DNA of 64,000 nt from WLND01 sp040398845. GTDB lineage: Bacteria; Actinomycetota; Actinomycetes; S36-B12. Both the position numbers and the translations under genes were made by a program. Under the pieces are notes generated by a model that was given only the letters and a program-made list of their open reading frames with translations, was not told where the DNA came from and ran no database searches. The stretch lies in NCBI GenBank assembly GCA_040398845.1, contig JBBATH010000006.1, forward strand, positions 1 to 64,000, in the 5' to 3' direction. Shown here piece after piece: positions 44,339-51,259 of the stretch; position 1 is the first letter of the stretch; every line of letters starts with the position of its first letter.

Positions 44339-44424
44339 ATGCACCTCCATGCGTCACATCCGAGATGAAATTCAGCGCTTCAATCGGTGGATTAAGCCCA
44401 CGCTGAGCGACGAATCTGACTCGG

Positions 44425-44647
44425 CTACGTCAAAGGGCGGTGGGCATAACGCAGGTGGTCGATTCGCAAGACAAAGATCTCGCCCCGATCCTCGTTGATC
44501 CGGTAGGGCGTCCGATAGATTCCCCGGCGAGCGGACCAGACTCCGGGTAGGTCATTGCGGAGGGGCTTGCCGACCCGATGCGAGTTGATTGGCATATGCC
44601 CACCGAGCCGGGGGCGTCGGGACGATCTCGAAGGCGGGCTTCATCAT
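44425..44647 (-). pseudogene. Decayed RelE-family toxin gene
   Basis: The start MMKPAFEIVPTPPARWA resembles the RelE N-terminus (yeivftppArraL), but the frame reaches a stop after 31 codons. Another frame then reads NSHRVGKPLRNDLPGVWSARRGIYRTPYRINEDRGEIFVLRIDH, a very recognisable RelE C-terminal half with the R-x-YR-I catalytic strand. About 20 residues between the halves are missing. The start overlaps the antitoxin remnant in ATGA fashion, as in intact pairs. It is non-functional as it stands. Confidence 0.75.
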
Positions 44648-44909
44648 TGGCCTACTTGTCGAACAGCGTCGATCCCCCGAACGACACCCTCGCGGGCGTA
44701 CGCCGCGTCAGTTTCGAGAATATCGGCCAGAGCTGGCGGATCACTGAGCACGTCAATTGTCTCCCGCAGCTGCTCAAGGTCCTTGGGGCTCATGATCACG
44801 GCGGCCGGCTAGGCGGTGCGCGTCACTACGACTGGCTCGTGACGGTGTTCCCCCGGTCGATGACCTCAGAGAAGTGGTCGCGGACATCTCGAAGCGACTG
44901 AGTCGACAT
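44644..44909 (-). pseudogene. Decayed Phd/YefM antitoxin gene
   Basis: The gene begins MSTQSLRDVRDHFSEVIDRGNTVTSQS, a Phd/YefM N-terminus, then stops. A shifted frame continues VTRTA-stop-PAAVIMSPKDLEQLRETIDVLSDPPALADILETDAAYAREGV, the usual 'vTrnGrPaAVimSp-dLe-L' core and C-terminal toxin-binding tail. So both a frameshift/deletion and a nonsense codon are present. It is paired with the RelE remnant, and both partners are broken. Confidence 0.75.
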
Positions 44910-45031
44910 GACTGCAGTGGTGGCACCTGATTGCGGGAGTGTCTAAAACTGGAGCGCTTTCCCCGACTGCTGTCGACAGGCGGCGACATCCTTTGGTGCC
45001 AGAGATGAACCCGGCGTTTACCGCGAACGCC

Positions 45032-45062
45032 GGTGGAGGCCCGCGTGACGCGAGCCTCCACC
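45032..45062 (-). terminator. Hairpin after the secreted FnIII-like gene
   Basis: GGTGGAGGC (45032-45040) pairs with GCCTCCACC (45054-45062), a perfect 9-bp stem with a 13-base loop. It begins 20 bases downstream of the stop of the minus-strand gene. No T-run follows, so it may be a rho-dependent or stabilising hairpin. Confidence 0.5.
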
Positions 45063-45081
45063 GTGATGTTCTGCGGTTCCG

Positions 45082-46296
45082 TTACGCCGGGACGACCTTG
45101 GCCACCTTGGCTGCGGTCTGCACCCATGCGGATCCGTTGTCTGAGTATCCGGCGGGCATGACGTCGCGCTGCTGCCAGGCGGATCCGTTGTCGGTGTAGC
45201 CGGCCGGGCCCGCGTCCTTGACCTGCTTCGTGCCCTGCTGCTGGGTCTCGTAGACGGGGTAGGTCGCGTAGCAGGTGTCGCCGTACAGGGTGCCGCCGTT
45301 CGAGCAGCCGGTAGCCGATGAACCGGGCACGGTTTCTGTGCGGGTGCCGGTCTGCACCGTGACGTAGTTCGCCTCTGAGTGGTAGGTGTGTGCGCTGGTC
45401 GTGTACGTGTAGGCGAGGGTTCGTTCGCACAGGTTGCCGCTGGCATCGCTGAAGCCGTCGGGGCAGACGTAGATCGTTTTGGTCGACGGGACCGACGGAC
45501 CCGGGGCGGGAGCCGGGGTCGAGGGGCTGTCCGGGGCTGCGGGGCTTGCGGGTGTCGCTGGCGCTACAGGAGCCGAGGGGGCGACGGGTGCTGCGGGCTT
45601 GGCTACCGGGCCGGCGTTGCTGGCAGCCTCGTCCTTCGCGAGGGTGAATGCTTCGCCCACCGTGACGATCATTGTGGCCGTGGCTGGGGTGCCCTTGACC
45701 GAGCCGAGCATCGGGGTGACGGTGAACGAGTACTTCGCGTCGGGGTTCAGTCCGGTGATGAGGGCATGGTCGGTTCCGGTGACCTTCATCGACACGGGCG
45801 AGGCTGTGGGGCTCGTTGCTTCGATGAGGTAGCTGACGCTGCTGGCCTTGGTGCCGGTCGGCAGGGCGATGTTCCATGAGACGTCGATGCTTGAGTCGAT
45901 CGGTCCGGCTTGGACGGTGACGGCGGAGGCGACTCCGGCTGCGGTGAGCGTCCGCACGACTGAGGCTTGGGTCGCGCCGACGTAGACGGCGTAGGCCTGC
46001 CCGGCCTTGAGTCCGGTGAAGGTGACGGGGTTGGCATTGGCGGGCTTCTTGGTGATCGGCTGGGTGCCCTTCGTCCAGACGGTGACGGGCTGGCCGCCGT
46101 GGCCGATGACGGTGATTGAGTTCGGCTTGGTGGTGAGGATCTGGACGGAGGTGCTGACCTCGGCCGACTGGATGGCAGTGCGGACACCGCTGGCGGTGGG
46201 GGTCGCCGCGTGGGCGGCGGGTGCGATGGCGGCACCAGCGGTGCCGATGATGATGGTTGCTGCGGCGATGACGCCGGCGATCTTCATACGATTCAT
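45082..46296 (-). CDS. Secreted protein with fibronectin-III-like domain and duplicated C-terminal motif
   Basis: About 404 residues. MNRMKIAGVIAAATIIIGTAGAAIAPAAHAA is a signal peptide with an AHA cleavage site. Residues ~115-215 form a fibronectin type III-like domain (SSIDVSWNIALPTGTKASSVSYLIEA, ITGLNPDAKYSFTVTPM). A long Pro/Ala linker follows. The C-terminal ~125 residues hold four Cys (YVCPDGF, NLCERT, TGCSNG, DTCYAT) and two copies of PAGY-(T/S)-DNGSAW. No sorting signal is visible, so it is probably released or held non-covalently. ATG at 46296 gives the best signal peptide; the upstream extension is not signal-like. Confidence 0.75.
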   Translation of the reverse strand: MNRMKIAGVIAAATIIIGTAGAAIAPAAHAATPTASGVRTAIQSAEVSTSVQILTTKPNSITVIGHGGQPVTVWTKGTQPITKKPANANPVTFTGLKAGQAYAVYVGATQASVVRTLTAAGVASAVTVQAGPIDSSIDVSWNIALPTGTKASSVSYLIEATSPTASPVSMKVTGTDHALITGLNPDAKYSFTVTPMLGSVKGTPATATMIVTVGEAFTLAKDEAASNAGPVAKPAAPVAPSAPVAPATPASPAAPDSPSTPAPAPGPSVPSTKTIYVCPDGFSDASGNLCERTLAYTYTTSAHTYHSEANYVTVQTGTRTETVPGSSATGCSNGGTLYGDTCYATYPVYETQQQGTKQVKDAGPAGYTDNGSAWQQRDVMPAGYSDNGSAWVQTAAKVAKVVPA

Positions 46297-46371
46297 AACC
46301 AAGGGATGGCATGGAGTTGGCACCATCAAACATCACCAGAGCGTGACCTACCTCACACCCAAAAGCTCCAC

Positions 46372-46445
46372 TTCATCTGGCCCACAATCTGGGCGGGATG
46401 AACGATCCGACCTCGAATTCAGCCTGATTCGTTCATCTCACCCAC
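46372..46445 (+). repeat. 74-bp repeat, copy 2
   Basis: Direct repeat of 44265-44338, 64 of 74 bases identical. The two copies bracket the decayed Phd/RelE pair and the secreted FnIII-like gene. The half-sites TTCATCTGGCCCA and TTCATCTCACCCA are kept. Confidence 0.7.
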
Positions 46446-46469
46446 CCGGTTCACGTATCGTCGCCTCCA

Positions 46470-46610
46470 ATGAGCGACCCGCCGACTGCGTTCACGGTTG
46501 CGGATTGGGGAGAGCGAACGAGGCTTCGTGTCGGCCCCACTCGTGAAACGGACGTAATTGAGGCGCTCGACGAACTGCGTGGGCCTTGGCCGGACGACAC
46601 TCACCGCTGA
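46470..46610 (+). CDS. Small hypothetical protein (46 residues)
   Basis: An ATG-to-TGA frame encoding TAFTVADWGERTRLRVGPT and VIEALDELRGPWPDDTH. Its composition looks like protein, charged with no membrane span, but no family was recognised and no clear ribosome-binding site precedes it. It starts 24 bases after the 74-bp repeat. It may be a fragment of a lost gene. Confidence 0.3.
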   Translation: MSDPPTAFTVADWGERTRLRVGPTRETDVIEALDELRGPWPDDTHR

Positions 46611-46712
46611 CCCGATGCAAGAGTCATCATTCGATGAGAGGTCTGAACCGACGCCCACCGCGAGCCACGACCGGCGATCGATGGCGGAACCGCCGGCGCG
46701 TGAGTGGATGAA

Positions 46713-46779
46713 ATGACCAGAAACACGTTGATATGACCAGAAATCTCGTCATTTGCGCCGGATTCTGGTTCAAATGACG
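46713..46779 (-). repeat. Related repeat with two ATGACCAGAAA units and a 9-bp inverted repeat
   Basis: ATGACCAGAAA occurs at 46713-46723 and 46733-46743. CGTCATTTG (46747-46755) and CAAATGACG (46771-46779) are a perfect inverted repeat. The right part, GGATTCTGGTTCAAATGA, matches the reverse complement of the left end of the 74-bp repeat (GGATTCTGGGCCAGATGA) at 15 of 18 bases, so this is probably a diverged, inverted member of that family. It ends 11 bases from the stop of the next minus-strand gene. Confidence 0.55.
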
Positions 46780-46790
46780 GGAGGGGGGGG

Positions 46791-47390
46791 TTAGGTGCGG
46801 GGGTATGTTATCGAGAGTTCGGCCGTGGCCACCGTTACGTATGGGCTGAATGCGTTGGTGCCGAGTTCCTTGTTGAGGAAGTCGGCGGCCCGCTGCCCCG
46901 CCACCCTCATGACCATGCCGGTGTAGTCGGCGCTGCCCGTGTCGCCAATGAGCCCGAAGCTCCGTCCTGCGATCGACTCGAACGCGAACAACGGCAGGTT
47001 CGTGCCGCCTCGGAGCACGCAATCGATCACACGGGCCCGGGTGTCGATGGCTGGCGTGGCGCAGTTCACGAAGGCGCCGGTATCGGTGTTCGTGATCCGA
47101 AACCCTCCGGCGGCGAAGTTCGCCGAGCCCTTCCGCGCGATGATCGGCAGCGTGATGGTGGCGGAGGTGGCGGTGGCGTTCGTGATCGCGGACCCCGGCG
47201 ACACGCCGGTAAGGCGTAAGGTCTCGGAGTTCCAGGTTGGGAGGATGCCGTTACTCGTTTTGAAGGTGAAGGTTCCCTCGGCGGGTCCGGTCCCCGGCTC
47301 GAGCGCGGAGGACGGCCCAGCCAACATGACACTCGCAGCGGCCATGACGACGAAGGCGGACACGAACGATGTCTGTCGCTTCACTCGCAT
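46791..47390 (-). CDS. Secreted protein of unknown function
   Basis: 199 residues from ATG at 47390, preceded by GGAGG five bases upstream. VKRQTSFVSAFVVMAAASVMLAGPSSALE is a signal peptide. The mature part is beta-rich (EGTFTFKTSNGILPTW, TSATITLPIIARKGSANFAAGGFRI) with two Cys (NCATPA and DCVLRGG) that could form a disulfide. It ends in TAELSITYPRT. No known domain was recognised; it resembles small beta-sandwich exoproteins. Divergent from the FAD oxidase gene. Confidence 0.65.
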   Translation of the reverse strand: MRVKRQTSFVSAFVVMAAASVMLAGPSSALEPGTGPAEGTFTFKTSNGILPTWNSETLRLTGVSPGSAITNATATSATITLPIIARKGSANFAAGGFRITNTDTGAFVNCATPAIDTRARVIDCVLRGGTNLPLFAFESIAGRSFGLIGDTGSADYTGMVMRVAGQRAADFLNKELGTNAFSPYVTVATAELSITYPRT

Positions 47391-47450
47391 GCGTCCTCCA
47401 CTGACTGGGTGTCCATCAATGCCAACTCCCCTTCGGCAAGGATAACCCCT

Positions 47451-48836
47451 GTGACGGATGCGACGAACGATACGAACGATCGGCAGTCGGTGATTGCGCG
47501 TCTTGCCGAAATCGTTGGCGCCGAGCACGTGCTTACCGCTCCTGAACTGGTGGCGCAATACGTCACCGACTGGTCGAGAAGGTTCACAGGGCCCTGCCTG
47601 GCTGTCGTCCGTCCGGCCTCAACCAAAGAGGTTGCAGAGGTCATGAGTGCCTGCGCCCAGGCAGGCGTGCCGATCCTTCCCCAAGGCGGCAACACCGGCC
47701 TCGTCGGCGGAGGCGTTCCGGCCGCGGAGCCCGGCTCGCTCGGCCCGCCGGTCATCGTCTCCCTGCGCCGCCTAGCCGCCATCAGCCCCGTCGATGAGCT
47801 CTCGGGGCAGCTCACCGCGGGGGCGGGAGCCCTCCTCGGCGATGTCCAGCGCCACGCCGCTGCGGCCGGCTGGATGTACGGGGTCGACCTCGCAGCACGC
47901 GACTCCGCGTCGATCGGCGGCACTGTCGCGACGAACGCCGGCGGCATCCACGTCATCGCCCACGGCATGACCCGCGCCCAACTCACCGGCATCGAGGCGG
48001 TCCTGCCAGATGGATCGGTCGTCTCCCACCTCGAGGGCCTCCTCAAGGACAACACCGGCTACGACCTCGCGGCTCTCCTCTGCGGATCGGAGGGCACCCT
48101 CGGCATCATCACCTCGGTTCGCCTGCGCCTGCATCGCCCGCCCGGCCGCACCTCGGTCGCCCTCATCGGCTCGCCCTCATACGCGTCCGCCCTTGCCCTC
48201 ATGGCGTCAGCGACGAGCCCGGTCCTCGCCGCCGAGGTCATCGACGAGACCGGCATGGATCTCGCCGGAACTGTGGCCGGGCTGCCATGGCCACTGGCCG
48301 AGCGCTGGCCGCTTGTCGTCCTCCTCGAACTCATCGATGGCGGCGACGGCTCAGGATTCGAGACGCTGCTCGGCGACGAAGCCGACGCCGTCGTCGCGCT
48401 CGATGCGGCCGAGCGTGCCCGGCTCTGGGAGTACCGCGAGCGCCAGTCCGAGGCGTTTTCATCGCTCGGCATTGTCCACAAGATGGACGTCTCAGTGCCG
48501 CTCGCGTCACTGGCCCGGTGCGCCGACGAGCTCCGCTCGGTCGTCGATGCGTTCAGCGACGTCACGGTCTTCGGGGTGTTCGGGCATCTCGCCGACGGCA
48601 ATATCCACGTCGAGATTGCCGGTCCAGCCGCCGACGACACCAGGGTTGATCATGCGATCCTCGCCTGCGTCGCCGGCTACGGCGGTTCGATCTCCGCCGA
48701 GCACGGGGTGGGCCGGGCCAAGGCCGGCGAACTCCACCTGTGCCGGGCGGACTCGGAGATCGCCGCGATGCGGGGGATCAAGCGGGCATTCGACCCGGCG
48801 GGACTCATGAATCCAGGTGTCCTGTTCGAGTCCTGA
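47451..48836 (+). CDS. FAD-linked oxidase, GlcD/D-lactate dehydrogenase type
   Basis: About 461 residues. The FAD-binding half has VVRPASTKEVAEVMSACAQAGVPILPQGGNTGLVGGGVP, the PCMH-type loop, and GGTVATNAGGIHVIAHGM. The C-terminal FAD-oxidase half has VFGVFGHLADGNIHVEI (conserved GHxxDGNxH) and the ending SAEHGVGRAKAGEL. It oxidises a 2-hydroxyacid such as D-lactate, glycolate or 2-hydroxyglutarate. GTG at 47451 follows AAGGATA and matches the homologous start; GTG at 47409 would add 14 uncharacteristic residues overlapping the divergent promoter region. Confidence 0.87.
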   Translation: MTDATNDTNDRQSVIARLAEIVGAEHVLTAPELVAQYVTDWSRRFTGPCLAVVRPASTKEVAEVMSACAQAGVPILPQGGNTGLVGGGVPAAEPGSLGPPVIVSLRRLAAISPVDELSGQLTAGAGALLGDVQRHAAAAGWMYGVDLAARDSASIGGTVATNAGGIHVIAHGMTRAQLTGIEAVLPDGSVVSHLEGLLKDNTGYDLAALLCGSEGTLGIITSVRLRLHRPPGRTSVALIGSPSYASALALMASATSPVLAAEVIDETGMDLAGTVAGLPWPLAERWPLVVLLELIDGGDGSGFETLLGDEADAVVALDAAERARLWEYRERQSEAFSSLGIVHKMDVSVPLASLARCADELRSVVDAFSDVTVFGVFGHLADGNIHVEIAGPAADDTRVDHAILACVAGYGGSISAEHGVGRAKAGELHLCRADSEIAAMRGIKRAFDPAGLMNPGVLFES

Positions 48837-48868
48837 CTCATGCGCCGGTCGTCGCTCCCGTGACCCTG

Positions 48869-48931
48869 CGAAATGTACCAAGGAAATGTATCAACGAAAT
48901 GTACCAAGTCAGCGCACGTTGGTACATTTCG
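48869..48931. repeat. Three 13-bp direct repeats plus one inverted copy
   Basis: CGAAATGTACCAA (48869-48881), GGAAATGTATCAA (48882-48894) and CGAAATGTACCAA (48895-48907) are contiguous. After 11 bases, TTGGTACATTTCG (48919-48931) is the exact reverse complement of the third unit. Units 1 and 3 are identical; unit 2 differs at two positions. It could be a transcription-factor array or the residue of an element like those near the other toxin-antitoxin loci. Confidence 0.75.
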
Positions 48932-49229
48932 AAGGTACCTTTGCAAGCTGGCAATGATCTTCCTTTTCCGGCTGAATCCTGAGCGAACTCGTCCCGAAGA
49001 CCTTGGTGCACTGTGACTCAACGCGAGAAATGCCCAACGAGGTGGCGTAGAGGACTGGCAGCTATTGCGGGCCCGTTTACCCAGCGGGCTCTGACTCGGC
49101 CTGACGTTCACTCCGGGTTCGCTTTCCCCAGCGGCTGAAAATGGGCACTGCTGGGCGCCAGTTGATCTCGAGCATGCCGGCAGTTGTCGTGGACCGGAGT
49201 GGCTTGCGGAGGTCGGCGACTATGTAGAA
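48932..49229. other. Intergenic stretch without a recognised gene
   Basis: About 300 bases between the 13-bp repeat array and the Xre operator. A short frame ending LNPERTRPEDLGAL at ~49017 could be a gene fragment, but it is too short to assign. I see no RNA gene or mobile element in it. Confidence 0.4.
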
Positions 49230-49255
49230 CGCAACTGGATGTAGGAAAAGTTGCG
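49230..49255 (+). promoter_or_regulatory. Inverted repeat in the promoter of the Xre-ImmA/IrrE gene
   Basis: CGCAACT (49230-49236) and AGTTGCG (49249-49255) form a 7-bp inverted repeat with a 12-base spacer, 50 bases before the ATG. Its spacing and position suit an autoregulatory operator for an Xre dimer. Inference from position only. Confidence 0.45.
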
Positions 49256-49305
49256 CTATTGTGGGTCCGGGTTCAGATTGCGAAGGCAGAGATGGGAGGC
49301 TCACG

Positions 49306-50631
49306 ATGACGACCACGAACGACGGGCCGGACGAGGTCCTCGCTTGGATGGGCTTGGCTGATCTTGTTACTGGCGACCAAGAGACGGTACTGGTCCCGAC
49401 AGCCGCGCATCAGGCGCGGGCCGCCGAACTCGGCCATCGAGTGAAGGCCGCCCGGGTCAAGGCCGGCCTTCCTGCCACCGAGGTCGCCCAGGTAGTCGGT
49501 CTCACGAAAGACAAGCTGAGCAAGATCGAATCCGGTCGGCGGCGGGTAGCGCCTGTCGAGATGCCGGCTCTGGCTTCTGCACTCGGAGTGAGCGTGGCGT
49601 ACCTTCGGGGCGTTGAAAACCATGTGCCGCGAACCCTCGCACTGGCGCACCGGGTCATGAACGCGGCTGAAGCAGGCGACTCAACAGCGCGAGCACGAGC
49701 GGTCCAGTTACTAGAGGTGCAATCCCGCCTTGAGCGGCGAGCCGACTTGCCCCCTCACGAGGTCAGCGCCGCAGGCGCCATCGTCCAACAGACCGCCCAG
49801 ACCCGGTTTGGGTCTACGCCACGCACACGGCTCGAGGCTCAGCGCCAGGGCCGCCAACTGGCCGAGGAGGTGCGCCGCGCCCTGGACCTCGGAACAGCCG
49901 AGATCGGGGATCTCCCCGGTCTGATCGAAATGCACTTCGGTGCGGATGTGGCGCTCGGGCCATTTGGGCGCGGGGTGACCGGCCTGTGCGTGCACAGTGA
50001 GGGGCGGGCCCTGCTGCTGGCCAGCACCGACTTCACCTCGGGGCACGTGCGCTACACCCTGGCGCACGAACTTGGTCACCATCTACTGAGCGATCCGCGA
50101 GACGTCATCGAGGAGACGTCCGCCGATCTGTACGGTGGCAATTTCGTTGAGCGTCGGGTCAACTCGTTCGCTGCTCACCTGCTTCTGCCCAGCAGGGGCC
50201 TCAGTGAAGTGCTCGGATGGTTGGACGTCAGGAGTGACGACCTTGCCGAGCCGAGCTTGAGGGGCAAGCAGGCACTCGGCTATCTCATGGCACGGTTCGG
50301 CATCTCAATGCGCGCCGCGCTCTTCCAACTCCATGACGCAGAACTGATCACCTTCGCCCGCGCCAACGAACTGGGTGACGAACTGCACGCCACTGAACTG
50401 CTTTCAGCAGCCGAATCTGTGGTCCCAAACTGCACCCGCCTGGCGGGAAGTAGCCATGAGACACGTGTACCTTTTCGGCTGCGTGCAGCGGCCCTCGCGG
50501 CGGCACGAGACGGTCTCATCGGCCTTGCCACCGTCGCGGCCCTGCTGGAACGTCCTGATGACGAAGCCCTGTACGCGGAAGTCATGGGCAACGCGGGTAC
50601 GGCCAGCGGTGCGCACCCCCTCAGCAGATGA
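49306..50631 (+). CDS. Xre HTH fused to an ImmA/IrrE-type zinc peptidase
   Basis: 441 residues from ATG at 49306. Residues ~40-100 are an Xre helix-turn-helix (GHRVKAARVKAGLPATEVAQVVGLTKDKLSKIESGRRRVAPVEMPALASALGVSVAYL is a continuous stretch). The central part is the COG2856/ImmA-IrrE metallopeptidase, with the zinc motif HELGH at 254-258 in RYTLAHELGHHLLSDPRD, and VNSFAAHLLLP with the downstream helix. Such proteins act as repressors that cleave themselves or a partner on stress. The stop overlaps the next ATG by 4 bases, so it is a two-gene module with the PIN-like gene. A toxin-antitoxin or anti-phage role is inferred. Confidence 0.83.
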   Translation: MTTTNDGPDEVLAWMGLADLVTGDQETVLVPTAAHQARAAELGHRVKAARVKAGLPATEVAQVVGLTKDKLSKIESGRRRVAPVEMPALASALGVSVAYLRGVENHVPRTLALAHRVMNAAEAGDSTARARAVQLLEVQSRLERRADLPPHEVSAAGAIVQQTAQTRFGSTPRTRLEAQRQGRQLAEEVRRALDLGTAEIGDLPGLIEMHFGADVALGPFGRGVTGLCVHSEGRALLLASTDFTSGHVRYTLAHELGHHLLSDPRDVIEETSADLYGGNFVERRVNSFAAHLLLPSRGLSEVLGWLDVRSDDLAEPSLRGKQALGYLMARFGISMRAALFQLHDAELITFARANELGDELHATELLSAAESVVPNCTRLAGSSHETRVPFRLRAAALAAARDGLIGLATVAALLERPDDEALYAEVMGNAGTASGAHPLSR

Positions 50632-51239
50632 GTTCCCAACCGAGAATCTGGTTCGTCGACACGTCGACTCTGCTGTCCATGGCCGCGGACACAGCGATTG
50701 AGAATGCCGTGTCGTCCGCCATCGGTTTGGACCACGTACGGATCGTTGATGTGGTCCATCGGGAACTCGCGTACCGTGCGACGCGGCCTGAGACGAGGCG
50801 ACTCGCGCAGACGGCGACAGCGCGTATGCCCTCAACCTGGCGCGCAATGGACACATATTTCCTTACCGAGGATGAGATCGCCGAGGCTCAGGACGACGTT
50901 GCCGATGGCCGAACCCTCAAGGACGAATACGAACATTGGGCCGAGGCAACCATCATCACTCTCGCCCGCCAAGCGGTCAGCCGTGGCAATGTGCTGGACA
51001 TCCAGTTCATGACGGAGGACTTCGAAGCCCGGCGCGTCGCCTTCACCGTCCCCGGCGTGCAACCGAAGAGCATCCATCGACTGCTCTATGAAAGGGTCCA
51101 GGCCCGGCTGATGGCAGCCGACGACGCTCAGACCATCTCTGGCCTGCTCTACAGATCCGGCCGAAGTAGAACTTCAACGACCGTGGACGACTTCATTCTT
51201 CCCAACACGAAGGGCTTGGGTCGTGCGGGCCAGCCTTGA
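50628..51239 (+). CDS. PIN-like domain protein, probable toxin of the Xre-ImmA pair
   Basis: 203 residues. RIWFVDTSTLLSMAA puts an Asp at the end of the first strand, as in PIN nucleases. VVHRELAYRATRP provides a following Glu, and HWAEATIITLARQ and LDIQFMTEDFEARRVA provide further acidic positions around a Rossmann-like core. PIN domains are Mg-dependent RNases, as in VapC. The fold is assigned from these motifs; catalytic activity is inferred. No membrane span or signal. Its coupling to the Xre-ImmA/IrrE gene suggests that the latter represses or neutralises it. Confidence 0.68.
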   Translation: MSSQPRIWFVDTSTLLSMAADTAIENAVSSAIGLDHVRIVDVVHRELAYRATRPETRRLAQTATARMPSTWRAMDTYFLTEDEIAEAQDDVADGRTLKDEYEHWAEATIITLARQAVSRGNVLDIQFMTEDFEARRVAFTVPGVQPKSIHRLLYERVQARLMAADDAQTISGLLYRSGRSRTSTTVDDFILPNTKGLGRAGQP

Positions 51240-51259
51240 CAGTGCGGCTGCTGCCAACC

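Noticed and set aside
44774..46336. 520-residue open frame on the minus strand
   Set aside because: Arg/His/Pro-rich reading of the secreted FnIII-like gene in another frame; the correct frame has a signal peptide and FnIII pattern.
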